A stretch of DNA of 64,000 bases from positions 42,277,131 through 42,341,130 of the forward strand of contig NC_065548.1 of the NCBI RefSeq assembly GCF_022605725.1. The letters are read 5' to 3'. A program made the position numbers and the translations under genes. The notes under the pieces are model-generated. The model was given only the letters and a program-made list of their open reading frames with translations. It was not told the DNA's origin and made no database searches. The DNA is from Anthonomus grandis grandis. Lineage: Eukaryota; Arthropoda; Insecta; Coleoptera; Curculionidae. Within the stretch, counting starts at the first letter, position 1. The number at the start of each line of letters is the position of its first letter. This document shows, piece after piece, positions 10,409 through 19,963 of the stretch.

Positions 10409-11316
10409 TTAAAAACAAAAATGAATACAAGCTTTTGCCTATCAGTTCAGCAAATTGTGTGACGGCCTCGTCATCAAATATAATTACAGATCTGGTTTCA
10501 GCTGAAAAACAAGAGTTGCTAAATTTGCTATCAAAATTTACAGATATTATTGCATCGGGAAATTCTTTGACAGCCGTTAACACGGGAGAACTAACTATAC
10601 ATTTGACAGAAAATAAAGTAATTAACTACCATCTTTATCGTATGTCCAAATCGGAAAGAGTAATAGTGCGATCTATTGTAAACGATTTAATCAAAAATAA
10701 CATTGTTAGGGAAAGTAACGGCCAGGTCGAACGTTTAATGCGCACCATTACGAATTTGCTACGAGTTGAATCCAAATCATCGTCAGATTGGCCGAACCGA
10801 GTGTGGAAAATCCAACTCGTGTTAAACACCACAATGCATAAAACGACTGGTTGCTCTCCATTTAAACTTTTATTTGGGCAAGAAGGTCAAACACCACAGA
10901 TTCGAAATATTTTCGCTGAAATCCCCACCTTGACTCCATCTGAAAGTTCTGAAGTCCGAACTAATGCTATCCGTAAATTACGACAAAATGCAGAACGTGA
11001 AAGGAACCTTTTTAATCAGAAACGAAGGGGCAATAAAACTTTTAAAGTTGGCGACTTTGTTTTGCTGAGTAGAGGTCAACGACCCCAGAAGTTTAGCTGC
11101 GAATTTGTTGGGCCATATTTAGTTAAATCATTGGCTCTTTATGATCGTTATTTATTACAAAAGCTGGGTGCCCAGAAGATCATAAAATGTTCTAAAGATC
11201 AGCTTCGTCATTGGCCCCACGACTGGACTCCAGACGATTTTCAATTGTTAATGGAACCTGAAATCAGTGAGTATACAGATTTACTTACTGGCCGGGTTAG
11301 ATTTACTAGTTGTTAA
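10390..11316 (+). CDS. pol: Deletion-fused RT N-terminus and integrase C-terminus
   Basis: One open frame (first ATG 10435) that runs from the region before RT (ELTIHLTENKVINYH, then RMSKSERVIVRSIVNDL and NNIVRES at 10632-10710) straight into integrase C-terminal sequence (NGQVERLMRTI at 10711-10743, LNTTMHKTTGCSPFKLLFG, then a chromodomain-like or SH3-like tail VGDFVLLSRG and CEFVGPYLV). Everything from the RT fingers through RNase H to the integrase core is missing, including all three catalytic centres. The joint is in frame within Ser-Asn. The product might still bind DNA or particles, but has no polymerase or integrase active site. Confidence 0.85.
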   Translation, partial: EFNVTLVKNKNEYKLLPISSANCVTASSSNIITDLVSAEKQELLNLLSKFTDIIASGNSLTAVNTGELTIHLTENKVINYHLYRMSKSERVIVRSIVNDLIKNNIVRESNGQVERLMRTITNLLRVESKSSSDWPNRVWKIQLVLNTTMHKTTGCSPFKLLFGQEGQTPQIRNIFAEIPTLTPSESSEVRTNAIRKLRQNAERERNLFNQKRRGNKTFKVGDFVLLSRGQRPQKFSCEFVGPYLVKSLALYDRYLLQKLGAQKIIKCSKDQLRHWPHDWTPDDFQLLMEPEISEYTDLLTGRVRFTSC

Positions 11317-11940
11317 AGTATGCCGTAAGTAAAATCTGTATTGTTGTGACGAATTCATAATGAGTTACTTATTATATTGGGTATTACGTCACTTATAGCA
11401 AAAATCAATTTAGAAATTTTTATCTCACACGCTCAACAATTGAAAAGAAGAAGAAATAATATAATAAAAGAATATATGAAAAATAATAAAATTTTCTTCT
11501 TCTTTTCAATTGTTGAGCGTGTGAGATAAAAATTTCTAAATTGATTTTTGCTATAAGTGACGTAATACCCAATATAATATGCCGTACCTGAACTGATACA
11601 TGATAAAGTCATACGGTTATCCAACATTTTAAAGTGTGTGTATAGTGAGTATACAGATTTACTTACTGGCCGTGTTAAATTTACTAGTTGTTAAAGGATG
11701 CCGTCCCTGAACTGATACATGATAAAGTCATACGGTTATTCAACATTTTAAAGTTTAATATTTCTGTTGATGCCGTCCCTGAACTTATAAAGTTACACGG
11801 TAATTCAGAATTTTAGAGTTGTTTACTTAATGCTGTCAACCTATGACGTCACACGGGCATTCACAATGTTGCCTTTTGCTAAATAACGGGTGCCGTCATT
11901 GAACTTACAAGTTATACAGTAATCCAGAATCAAAATAAAA
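11267..11940 (+). repeat. Tandem degenerate stem-loop repeats in the element's 3' region
   Basis: Units beginning TGCCGT and ending ACGGTTA or ACGGTAATTCA recur near 11580, 11699, 11770, 11832 and 11889, plus a beginning near 11320. The coding tail EYTDLLTGRV-FTSC is also repeated (11267-11316 and 11643-11692). In each unit CCGT can pair with ACGG, and an inner pair such as AACTT/AAGTT is kept although its bases differ between units. This suggests an RNA hairpin array within the element's 3' untranslated region. Confidence 0.6.
11375..11574. mobile_element. Snap-back MITE
   Basis: Two nearly perfect inverted arms of about 80 bp (11375-11454 and 11495-11574) separated by a 40-bp AT-rich loop, with ends TATTGGGTATTACGTC and its complement. 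Flanking TATA/TATA is compatible with a TA duplication. It interrupts the tandem repeats of the host element, so it arrived later. No coding capacity. Confidence 0.75.
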
Positions 11941-11973
11941 CACTGTAAATAGTTGGTTTGTCTTTGAGACTAA

Positions 11974-12072
11974 TTTATTTTGGTAGATGCAGAGCTTGAT
12001 TCTGTATCTACCTCCGTTGTTTCAGAGGAACCTGCCGAACCAGAATTAGTAACCCCGTCGGACCTACCTTAG
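11974..12072 (+). pseudogene. Short acidic open frame, possible pol C-terminal remnant
   Basis: A 32-codon open frame after a TAA, rich in acidic and Ser residues (DAELDSVSTSVVSEEPAEPE), ending at 12070-12072. Its composition and place before the 3' LTR suggest the original end of pol, cut off by the repeat expansion. The evidence is weak. Confidence 0.3.
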
Positions 12073-12236
12073 AAGAAAACTGTAACGACCTAATTTTTTT
12101 AATTAACGTTTCGAATTGCTTTTATTTTGAATAAATGTAGTGTTTTAAATTTTTGATTGGGTGGCTTAATTCTGTGTTCTTTCTTTCTGACATAAAAATT
12201 ATCCATCCCGAGAGCGGAATGGCGTCAGTTAGGTCG

Positions 12237-12511
12237 TGTTAGATCAATCCGAAAAATAAAGCCGTTTTCGTTATTAGAACGTTTAAATCAAACTTAGTTG
12301 TTTATAAACAGTCTGGGTAATTTGATCGTATCTCAAATGATGATTAACAAAGCGATAACAATTCGGGGATTTCTTATAGTTGATTCGCGGGAGTCTGGGT
12401 TAGTTAAGTTACGGACTTAAAACTGGAGCCTCCTGTCTGTTCGGAAGCGCGAATATAATAATTATTAAAATTAATAGTTGTTTAATCGATATAAATAACT
12501 TTTCTCTAACA
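12237..12511 (+). repeat. 3' LTR of Ty3/Gypsy element
   Basis: 275 bp, pairs with 8800-9074 and is followed by the ATAT duplication. Preceded by a weak purine tract (GAGAGCGGAA, 12211-12220). Confidence 0.93.
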
Positions 12512-12594
12512 ATATTGTTATTTTGTATTTATAGTTGGCCACAGTATTTTGAATTTATTTGTCAGTTAGAATGAAGCAGTGGTGTACAATATAA

Positions 12595-13371
12595 GTCATA
12601 CTAGCAGCACAGGACCACAGGAACCTGACTGCTCTCCTCAGGGAAAGGGAGATGGAATTCCACTCCTTCTTCCTGGAGGAGGACAGAAAGCCAAATCTGA
12701 TCCTGAGAGGTTTCGACAGAAACTTTGAATTGAGAGACATAGAGAGTGAACTGAAACGGATGGGGTTCGAGCCTGAAGAAATGGGCTGGTTTAACACCGG
12801 CCCAGGTCGAAAAAGGCAGACGGACCTCACCCGGTTCCTGATCAGAAAAGAACAGGAAGACATCTACAAAGTTGACAGCATAATGAACATCAGGGTCCGA
12901 GTGGAGCGCCTCAAAACGTTCCAAATAAATAACATAAGACAGGTGGGACAGTGCCATCGCTGTCAGGAATTTGGACACGCCGCGAGCAATTGCAACGCGG
13001 GGCCGCGTTGCCATAAATGTAAAGGAAAACATCATTATTCTAAATGCGAAAAAGAACGTACAACACCGGCCCAGTGTTGCAATTGCGGCGGCGACCATCC
13101 GGCCAGCTACTGGCGCTGTCCCAAGAACCCAAATTTTATTAAAACCAACAGAAAATACGCCGATGCGTTAAAAGGAGAGCCCACTTTGGGCCCGATGTTC
13201 AGGGGGACTGAAACTTCAAGAGATCCCGAATCGGAGGCCAAACGGTTAAAAACGCCCATTCAAAATAATAATTTATTAACACTCTTATCCTTGCCGGAGG
13301 ATGAAATAAACTTAATCTCCAAACTAAATAAACTAACATCAAATCCGGCTTTTAAATTATTACTACCATAA
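12595..13371 (+). CDS. ORF1 (Gag-like) of a jockey-type non-LTR retrotransposon
   Basis: Open from 12595 after a TAA; first ATG 12652 gives 239 residues, but the frame upstream (RNLTALLRERE) continues the same type of protein, so the copy is probably 5' truncated. The order is an RRM-like or PRE_C2HC-associated segment (residues 10-90, LILRGF and RFLIRKE), then three zinc knuckles CHRCQEFGHAASNC, CHKCKGKHHYSKC and CCNCGGDHPASYWRC (about residues 100-158). This is the nucleic-acid-binding ORF1 seen in jockey, X-element and HeT-A. Unlike most relics here it has no internal stop. No RT ORF follows; instead there is a pyrimidine/purine tract and a promoter. Confidence 0.8.
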   Translation, partial: VILAAQDHRNLTALLREREMEFHSFFLEEDRKPNLILRGFDRNFELRDIESELKRMGFEPEEMGWFNTGPGRKRQTDLTRFLIRKEQEDIYKVDSIMNIRVRVERLKTFQINNIRQVGQCHRCQEFGHAASNCNAGPRCHKCKGKHHYSKCEKERTTPAQCCNCGGDHPASYWRCPKNPNFIKTNRKYADALKGEPTLGPMFRGTETSRDPESEAKRLKTPIQNNNLLTLLSLPEDEINLISKLNKLTSNPAFKLLLP

Positions 13372-13449
13372 AAATCACAACACCTTTTTTTTTTCTCTCT
13401 CTTTTTAAAAAAAAAACAAAATAAACAACACGGGCCAAAAACCGACGAA

Positions 13450-13545
13450 CTGGGTGGGCGTGTCCTACACCTGTGAATCCAACCAATTCCAGCCGCCCAC
13501 CCAGCCTATAAATATAACCTAAGTTTCCACATCCCAGTCAGTACA
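13450..13545 (+). promoter_or_regulatory. TATA/initiator promoter with flanking 11-bp inverted repeat
   Basis: TATAAATA at 13507-13514 is followed about 30 bp later by an arthropod-type initiator TCAGT (13538-13542). Directly upstream are perfect inverted arms CTGGGTGGGCG (13450-13460) and CGCCCACCCAG (13494-13504). The spacing is right for an insect core promoter reading rightwards. The downstream 200 bp is GC-richer than its surroundings with only a tiny ORF (MRPRKKR, 13564-13587). Confidence 0.55.
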
Positions 13546-13740
13546 ATCCCACGCTCCGTGCCATCATAAGCTAGAGCACCTCGATGCGACCAAGAAAGAA
13601 AAGATAGGCGCCAAAAAAACATCAACAATAAAGTAAATCAGGAAACCGGCAAGAGCCCCAAAGCTAGACCGGAGGAAATTAGTGCAAGACATCAAGTCAT
13701 ACTATAAAAACGAAAAGGTCTTCTGTACTCTAAGCGTCTC

Positions 13741-14440
13741 TTTATAAATTCATATAAGATTTGTCGTGCAGCAACAATTTCTCTATACTAAGAAATCGGC
13801 AAATAGGTTTTCAAAAGTATTTAAATGTCATTTCCCGTGATAAGATCTCCCTTTGTTACATTTTCTTCGTTGTCACAGGAAAAAGGAAAAACGGAGGAAA
13901 TTTTATATACATTACGTTATTTAATGCTGCCTATCATGAATCTAAATTCAAGGGAAATTTACAAAATGTCGAAAAGTACATCGGTGTATAGAGCCGTACT
14001 GTCATTGGTAGTCATTAGTATTTACTAATATTAATTAAAAGTTGATATGTACCAAGTAGCTAAAAGACGGATATATTAATTATTTTGTTCATAAAAAATC
14101 TTCTTAAGCAATGTTTTTGGATAGAGGGATTTTCTTGACTACGTTTAGATAATGCACACCGATTTTTTTGTTGCCGAATATGGTTTAATTTTAGCTATGT
14201 GATAGAAATCACACAAACAAACAATATCAATTTGCTTTTGGTGAAATATGAATCCATAAGTTAAGTCTTTGTACAAATCCATTGCAAATGTTATTAAGAA
14301 ATACATAATGTTTGAATTTTAATATAACTATTTTTAGTTTCAGAAATTTTGGATACACATTTATTGTCTTAGCTTTATATTTCGAAACAAGTGAACCTAG
14401 CACTGGATTAATAATAGAAGAAACTACAAAGGCAATATTC
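13741..14440. other. AT-rich sequence without recognised genes
   Basis: Short open frames on both strands, none with family resemblance. Confidence 0.5.
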
Positions 14441-14720
14441 TTTAAATTATGGCAATTACTAAATTGCTTGAGAGAACACATAGACATCCAAACTCGTTTA
14501 CGTTGCAACACTGCTTGAGGATGAGATCGATATACACAATTTGTGGATTCCTGACGAAGCGCACTTCCATTTATCCGATGTTACCCATAAATAAAATATA
14601 CGTTATTGTAGTTCAGAAAATCCACAGAAGCTATACGAACAACAATTACACAGCCCTAAAGCGATAATATGGTGTGCGATGTCTGCTTTGGGGATTTTAT
14701 CTATATTATTTTTGAGTCAC
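14441..14720 (+). pseudogene. Tc1/mariner-like transposase relic
   Basis: In one frame the sequence reads WIPDEAHFHLSDV (14548 onward), NIRYCSSENP and HSPKAIIWCAMSALGI, matching the first catalytic Asp block (D-E-A-H-F-H-L) and the W-C-A strand of the IS630/Tc1/mariner superfamily. An in-frame TAA follows THK. The second and third catalytic residues are absent. No TIRs were found. Confidence 0.65.
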
Positions 14721-15780
14721 CAATTAAGATTTCTAAATAGCAATTAAATATGGTTCCAGCAGCATTATGCTGCTTAACATAACACGAAAGCATCAATTCC
14801 TTGCATAGTTGCTTGTCAACATTTTAAGATATGTGGTTTGTTTTTGTTTCTGAGGCTACCCAATGCAAAACCTTTTTTTGAAAAGACTAGAAATTTTCTA
14901 GTTTAAAAAAAATATTATTGGAAAAATTATAAAAATATTCTTCGATGTAACATAATCGATATTAAAGAGAATTTTCCCCAAGATTTCAAAACAGCTAAAG
15001 GGAAGGAAAAGCTATTTTATTAAAATAAAATTTCCCTTAAAATCTTAAAGTGCTCAAAATTTCCCGCTCTTGGAAACCTGCTACTTCAAAAATTAGAATA
15101 TCTAGAATTTAAACTAGATAAGACTGGCAAAATGGCGATAAGGTTTATAAAAATAAATTCAAATTCATATTATATGATATACAATTACCTTTTTCAAGAT
15201 AATATTAAATATAAAAAAATATGTTAATGCCTAATCCTAGGCTTGCGTCGCGCTTAGAACCATTATTTATAAAATAATTAAAATACAATTTGCTTAGTCT
15301 AAAAAAAATTATTCAAATTGTTGTTAAAGAAATATCATTGTCTCAAAATACAATATTAAACAGATAGAGAATGATTTAAATGTAGGTGTTTCAATTAATG
15401 ATATTTAACGCATTTAATATCATTTGTAGTATTTAGGATATTTGGGAATATTTGAAAATATTTAAGCGGGGTTTTTGAGTATTGTTTTGTTTTTATGTTG
15501 CTGTGTGTGTTTCGTATTCACCAATGTGTTTTTTATGAAAGCAGTGCTTTCAAATATATGTAAATCCCTAAAAGTAAGTAATTAGGTTAATTTAAAAAGT
15601 ACCTTACTAACCTATGATTAAACTTTATGAAACATGGTTTGAATAAAAAATTTCTTAGAGATTAAAGAGTTATTGTAACAGGATATATTAGCATCTGCTC
15701 CGCCCCAGGTAACTAAAACGTAATTGATTTGATAAGAGCTAAGTAGACTGATCTTAAAGTCTGAAAAGATAATATATCTC
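14721..15780. other. AT-rich sequence without recognised genes
   Basis: Nothing recognisable on either strand. Confidence 0.5.
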
Positions 15781-15783
15781 TAA

Positions 15784-15984
15784 GTGAGTAGAATTTGTGT
15801 AATATTTATTATTTGTTTAATGTTTGTTGTTAAACCACAAAACTTGGATAATTTATGCAGAATTGGAACTAGAGCTGAAAAACGAATTCGACCTGTAATC
15901 GTGAAATTCATTGCATTTTCTGAAAAAAAAAAACAAATTTTGCAGAATCTGGATAAGCTTAAAAAAATTGAGTTAAGCACATAG
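15784..15984 (+). pseudogene. Possible fragment of a retroelement ORF1-type protein
   Basis: A 66-codon frame whose second half (RIGTRAEKRIRPVIVKFIAF then KKKQILQNLDKLKK) has the R-P-[IV]-V-K-F followed by K-x-x-I-L-x-N spacing seen in ORF1-like proteins of insect non-LTR elements. The first half is hydrophobic and looks unrelated. Resemblance is by pattern only. Confidence 0.35.
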
Positions 15985-16417
15985 TTTTATGGCATGTTTT
16001 GTACTTTATTTAGAGGCATAAGACACTATCGTTTATTTTTTATATTAACCCAATTCCATAGAAACTTTTAACACCATTTGACTTTTTTATACGAGGTAAA
16101 GAACACCAAAAGAAATAATGTTGTATGCCTCAAACTTAATATCCAGAAGTGCATATTTTACTTCGGGGTAACAACGCCAGGTCCACTTGGTGTTGTTTGC
16201 TTCTAAATAATATTTATAAAACCGAGCGTTTCGACGCGTGTTCTTTTATGATTTGTTTAAGGTTCAAGTTTCAGTTGGGATCCACACGTGGTAATTAGCA
16301 TTTACGTATAATATTTTATATTATATTCAGCCTCGTTTCGTAACCTGCTTCAGTCTTCGTTTTGGTGCGAGATCGGTTACACCACAGTGTTTGTTTATTT
16401 TTTCCGGGTACGTAATT

Positions 16418-16666
16418 ATGTCGAAAAAATATTCTCGGAAACCTCGACGTAGCCCGTCGCCTTCATCGTCAATCTCGGTGTCTCGCAAAGATAAAGGGTC
16501 GATTTTAACGATACTTAAAAGTTAGATAGTCGGATGAACGTTTTAGAACGACAAAATAAACAGAAAGTCCGTTATTTGACAGAAAGTTCTTCCGAGTCCG
16601 AATCCACTGATTCGTCTAATTCACAAGAAGTGTTCAGTGACAGTTCTATTGTAGAAAGGGATAAAG
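16418..16666 (+). pseudogene. DIRS gag exon 1
   Basis: Begins MSKKYSRKPRRSPSPSSSIS at 16418. The frame breaks near 16525, and a second frame (MNVLERQNKQKVRYL from 16534, then a Ser/Glu-rich stretch ending VERDK) runs to a 5' splice site at 16666/16667 (AAAG/GTAAAT). The splice phase matches exon 2 exactly. Its role is presumably the basic/serine-rich N-terminus of the particle protein. Confidence 0.6.
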
Positions 16667-17351
16667 GTAAATATGCCTAATTACTTGTATTATACATATG
16701 TAGGTACATTATAATCCGAACATCTAAAATGTAATTCGATACCACGGTATCGAAGGACATTGTGGACCGTATAGGACCGTACTTAACTTATCATAATTTA
16801 TTACCATCGGTCTATTAAATTTTTAATTGTGTTAATGTAAACACCGACAACGCACTTATTTGGGTTTCTGGTATTTTAGTCAGGTACCTAGATCTTTTCA
16901 ACCGTTTTACTAGTAGGAGGAGATAAAACAATCGACGTATATTTTAAGTCTGTTTGGGGTAACAGAAAATTGCCTGTTTGAAATAACAGCAAATTGCCTG
17001 TTTGGGATAACAGTGCGCTATTTTAAGTCTGTTTGGGATAGCAGCAAATTGCCTGCTGGGGATAACAGTGCGCTATTTTAAGTCTGTTTGGGATAACAGC
17101 AAATTGCCTGTTTGGGATAACAGTGCGCTATTTTAAGTCTGTTTGGAATAATAGAAAATTGCCTGTTTGAAATAACGGCAAATTGCCTGTTTGGGATAAC
17201 AGTGCGCTATTTTAAGTCTGTTTGGGATAACAGCAGATTATTTCATTGCCTGTTTAGGCTAACAGCGCCTTATTTTGCTTATTTGGAATACCAGTTTTTA
17301 AGAATTATTTGATTCTTCTTCAGATATCAAGTATTTTGTTTTTTTTTACAG
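16667..17351 (+). other. Intron of the DIRS gag gene
   Basis: GT at 16667 and a strong polypyrimidine tract ending TTTTTTTACAG at 17351. Removing it joins AAA-G to AA-CAA and keeps an open frame (K-E-Q-R). 685 bp, about half of it tandem repeats. Confidence 0.6.
16934..17295 (+). repeat. Compound tandem repeat inside the DIRS intron
   Basis: A basic motif CTGTTTGGGATAACAG recurs about every 26 bp and alternates with CAAATTGC and TGCGCTATTTTAAGT spacers to give a higher-order unit of about 52 bp. About six to seven higher-order copies, degenerating towards the 3' end. Some units are nearly identical, so expansion is fairly recent. Confidence 0.85.
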
Positions 17352-18300
17352 AACAACGTGTCGAATCGACACAACCGGACCAGTCTCTACCAGAGAATCC
17401 TGGTGAGGGTCAAAATATAGTGCCCATTGGTGGCAGAGGTACCTTAGAGCCTGAGATTTTATCAATAATCGGAGATGAGGGAGGTGATGGTAAGGAGTTT
17501 GGTCCACTAATGCAACAAGATGTTGTCAATATCTGGACCAACATCGCCAAAAAAGGCATAGATCCCGAAAAACGACGGAACTTGTTGAACAAGTATCCTT
17601 GCCCCGAGAATGGCATGGTTTTACGGGGATTGTCATTGAACCCGGTAGTTAAGGAAGCTGTAACTGAAACCGTTCAGGATAGATATGCTCGCTCAAATGC
17701 CTTGCAGTCCCAGATTGCCTCATGTTTATCCGCCATTGACCTTGTTATCACAGATTTGCTTAAAGAATAAGAAGAGGGGAATAAACGACGTATTGAGCAG
17801 CTGAGAGATGCAGGTCGTCTTCTTTCTGACATACATAATATGGAGACCGTTTCCAGGAGAAACCTTGTTTCCATGAATTTAAACAAGGACCTTAAGGAAA
17901 CCCTCCTAGTTTTCTCTGCTGACGAGTGGTTGTTTGGAGAAAGTTTGGAGGAAAGACTAAAATCAGCCAAAAAACCTGCAAACATCGTCGCAGCAACTAA
18001 AGGGTTCTCCAGCCAAAAATCGTCTCCCTATCAAGAGACCTGGAACATCCAGAGTTCCTTTAAACTCCAGGAGTCCATCACATTACAAACAGCGTGTGGG
18101 AGCACGGCAGGATGGACGTTACAAGGGAGCTCCCAAGAACAACTACAAGAGAATTCAGCCACACAAGCAACGAATTCAGGGGAGGTAGGAGAACTACAGG
18201 AATTGGTCCAAGCAGCCCCGATATTAGAGGTACGGGTTTTGGCAGGTAGACTTAAAGATTTTAGTTTACGCTGGAGGAAAATTACCAATAGCAAGCGAAT
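17352..18300 (+). pseudogene. DIRS gag exon 2
   Basis: Open from the splice acceptor: QRVESTQPDQSLPENPGEGQ, then MQQDVVNIWTNIAKKGIDP and LRGLSLNPVVKEAV (to 17770). A TAA at 17768-17770 interrupts; the same frame resumes (EEGNKRRIEQLRDAGRLL, then NMETVSRRN, 17840 onward). Between about 18015 and 18220 a different frame gives a basic, RNA-binding-like segment (RVGARQDGRYKGAPKNNYK), so the long frame there is probably shifted by indels. The product would be the nucleocapsid precursor. Confidence 0.7.
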
Positions 18301-18946
18301 GTTGTCTTGGCTGAATGGCTTTAAGATTCCGTTTATATTAAAACCTTACCAAAAGGTTGCTCCTAACGAACCAAAATTGTCATTAAAAGAACAGATAGTT
18401 ATAAATAGCGAAATAGCAAAATTATTTAAAAAAGGAGCCATTTCAAAAGTTAATCCAGTTAAGGATCAATTTATTTCGAATATTTTTACTACTCCTAAGT
18501 CAGACGGTTCATTACGGTTAATTATTAATCTCAAATGTTTAAATCAATTTATAGAAACTTATCACTTTAAATTAGAGGACCATCAAACAGTTTCTCGCCT
18601 GATCACACCCGGTTGCTTTATGGCTAAGGTAGATCTGAAAGATGCCTATTTTTTAATTCCTATACATGTCAATGATAGAAAATTCTTAAGATTCCGCTTT
18701 AATAATAATCTTTATGAGTTTAATTGTTTGTGTTTTGGAATAAGCTGTGCGCCAAGACTGTTTACTAAAATCATAAAACCCATTGTTGCTTTTCTACGGA
18801 GCAAAGGATTTTGTTCTGTAGTATACTTAGATGATTTTTTATTAATTGGCAATTCATATAATGAATGTTTACAGAATGTTTTAGAGACAGTAAGTCTTTT
18901 ACAGTCTTTAGGGTTCGTAATTAACTTCGAAAAAAGTACTCACTAA
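18300..18946 (+). pseudogene. DIRS-class reverse transcriptase
   Basis: Motifs in order: FIS-NIFTTPKSDGSLRLIIN (18469-18525), LKCLNQFIETYHFKLED, MAKVDLKDAYFLIPIHV, FRFNNNLYEFNCLCFGIS, SAPRLFTK-like CAPRLFTKIIKP and the catalytic YLDDFLLIGNS (18823-18855), then LLQSLGFVINFEKS. The YLDD form and the LKDAYF motif are typical of DIRS/Ngaro RTs. The frame ends at 18944-18946; one shift is needed to reach RNase H at 19000. Confidence 0.88.
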
Positions 18947-18959
18947 AAACACCTAAAAA

Positions 18960-19692
18960 TATTTGTACTTATATAGGGTTTCAATATAATTCACTAGATA
19001 TGTCTGTTATCTTACCATGCAATAAAAAACAAAAATTAATAAATGATTTACTAAAAATTAAAGCTGGAGCTACTTTTAAAATAAGAGACTTCGCAAAACT
19101 TCTAGGTACTATAGTCTCAACTTGTAAGGCCATAAAATATGGATATTTATATACCAAATTGTTTGAGCGGGAAAATCTATATCTAGCCTTAAAGCGAAAC
19201 AATGGAAATTACAATGCTCGTATGAAAATTTGTGATTCTCTAAAGACAGATATTAACTGGTGGATAAAAAATTTACCAATAAATAATAGGTCATTAATAG
19301 AAAATACTTATGTTTTAGAAATCTTTACGGATGCCTCTAATACAGGGTGGGGTATCTACTGCGATAGCATTAGTTCAAGTGGGTTTTGGTCTAATAGGGA
19401 GAAAACTTACCACATTAATTATTTGGAGTTATTGGCTGTATTTTTTGGCCTTAAATGCTTTGCTTCTAACTTATCTAATTGTTCTATTCTATGTCGAGTG
19501 GACAATACCACTGCTATTGCATATATTAACCGTATGGGCAGCGTAAAATTTCCAAAACTAAATAATCTTGCTCGAATAATTTGGCAATGGTGTGAAAGGA
19601 GAAACTTATACATATTTGGGTCCAATATTAAATCCAAAAACAATGTAGATGCTGATATAGCTTCTCGTTCCCTTCATAAGGCTACAGAGTAG
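18960..19692 (+). pseudogene. DIRS RNase H domain
   Basis: After the connecting segment (FKIRDFAKLLGTIVSTCKAI) the RNase H landmarks are present: LEIFTDASNTGWG (19315-19353, first Asp), YLELLAVFFGL (Glu), CRVDNTTAIAYINRMG (Asp) and NNVDADIASR (last Asp), giving a complete D-E-D-D set. TAG at 19690-19692 interrupts, after which the frame reads on as LVKYFGNPQVDLFASRL. Confidence 0.85.
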
Positions 19693-19963
19693 TCTTTGTC
19701 TAGCAAAGCTTTTAAAATGTTAGTTAAATATTTTGGTAACCCGCAGGTTGACCTGTTTGCTAGCCGCTTAACACAAAATGCCCTAAATATGTATCATGAC
19801 TTAGAGATCCTGATGCTATTGCAGTTGATACTTTTACGCTAAGTTGGAAAAAACATTATTTTTACGCGTTTCCCCCGTTTTCGGTGGTTTTAAGAGCGTT
19901 GCAAAAAATCATTCAGAATAAGGCAGAGGGTATTATGGTTATGCCACACTGGCCCTCAGAAAT
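19693..19963 (+). pseudogene. DIRS post-RNase H segment
   Basis: NPQVDLFASRLTQNALNMY, a frameshift near 19800, then DPDAIAVDTFTLSWKKHYF and FPPFSVVLRALQKIIQNKAE (to about 19935), ending GIMVMPHWPSE. In DIRS elements this module follows RNase H and precedes the tyrosine recombinase, which is missing here. Confidence 0.8.

Larger units (their letters stand above)
8800..12511 (+). mobile_element. Complete Ty3/Gypsy element with internal deletion
   Basis: Paired 275-bp LTRs (8800-9074 and 12237-12511) begin TGTTAG and end CTAACA, and the element is flanked by a 4-bp duplication ATAT (8796-8799 and 12512-12515). By eye the LTRs differ at about 10 of 275 positions. The order is gag with two CCHC knuckles, protease, then a pol frame in which RT is truncated and joined in frame to the integrase C-terminus. 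RNase H and most of RT and integrase are missing, so this copy is non-autonomous. A snap-back MITE and tandem repeats occupy the 3' region. Confidence 0.93.
16200..19963 (+). mobile_element. DIRS-type (tyrosine-recombinase order) retroelement, 3' truncated
   Basis: A TATA-like ATTTATAAAACC (16210-16221) precedes a serine-rich gag exon, an intron, a long gag frame, a DIRS-class RT and an RNase H. The RT and the segment after RNase H (DLFASRL, then LSWKKHYFYAFPPFSVVLRAL) are diagnostic of DIRS rather than LTR elements. The sequence stops being DIRS-like at PHWPSE (about 19963), where it is fused to another ORF family. No tyrosine recombinase and no terminal repeats were found. At least three frame changes and two stops are present. 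Confidence 0.85.

Noticed and set aside
12652..13098. Long minus-strand ORFs (102 and 165 codons) over the jockey ORF1
   Set aside because: The plus-strand frame carries three zinc knuckles; the minus-strand frames have no recognisable feature.
16934..17295. Regular repeats that could suggest a CRISPR-like array
   Set aside because: Spacers are themselves repeated, unit length varies and the block sits inside a consensus-bounded intron of a eukaryotic retroelement.
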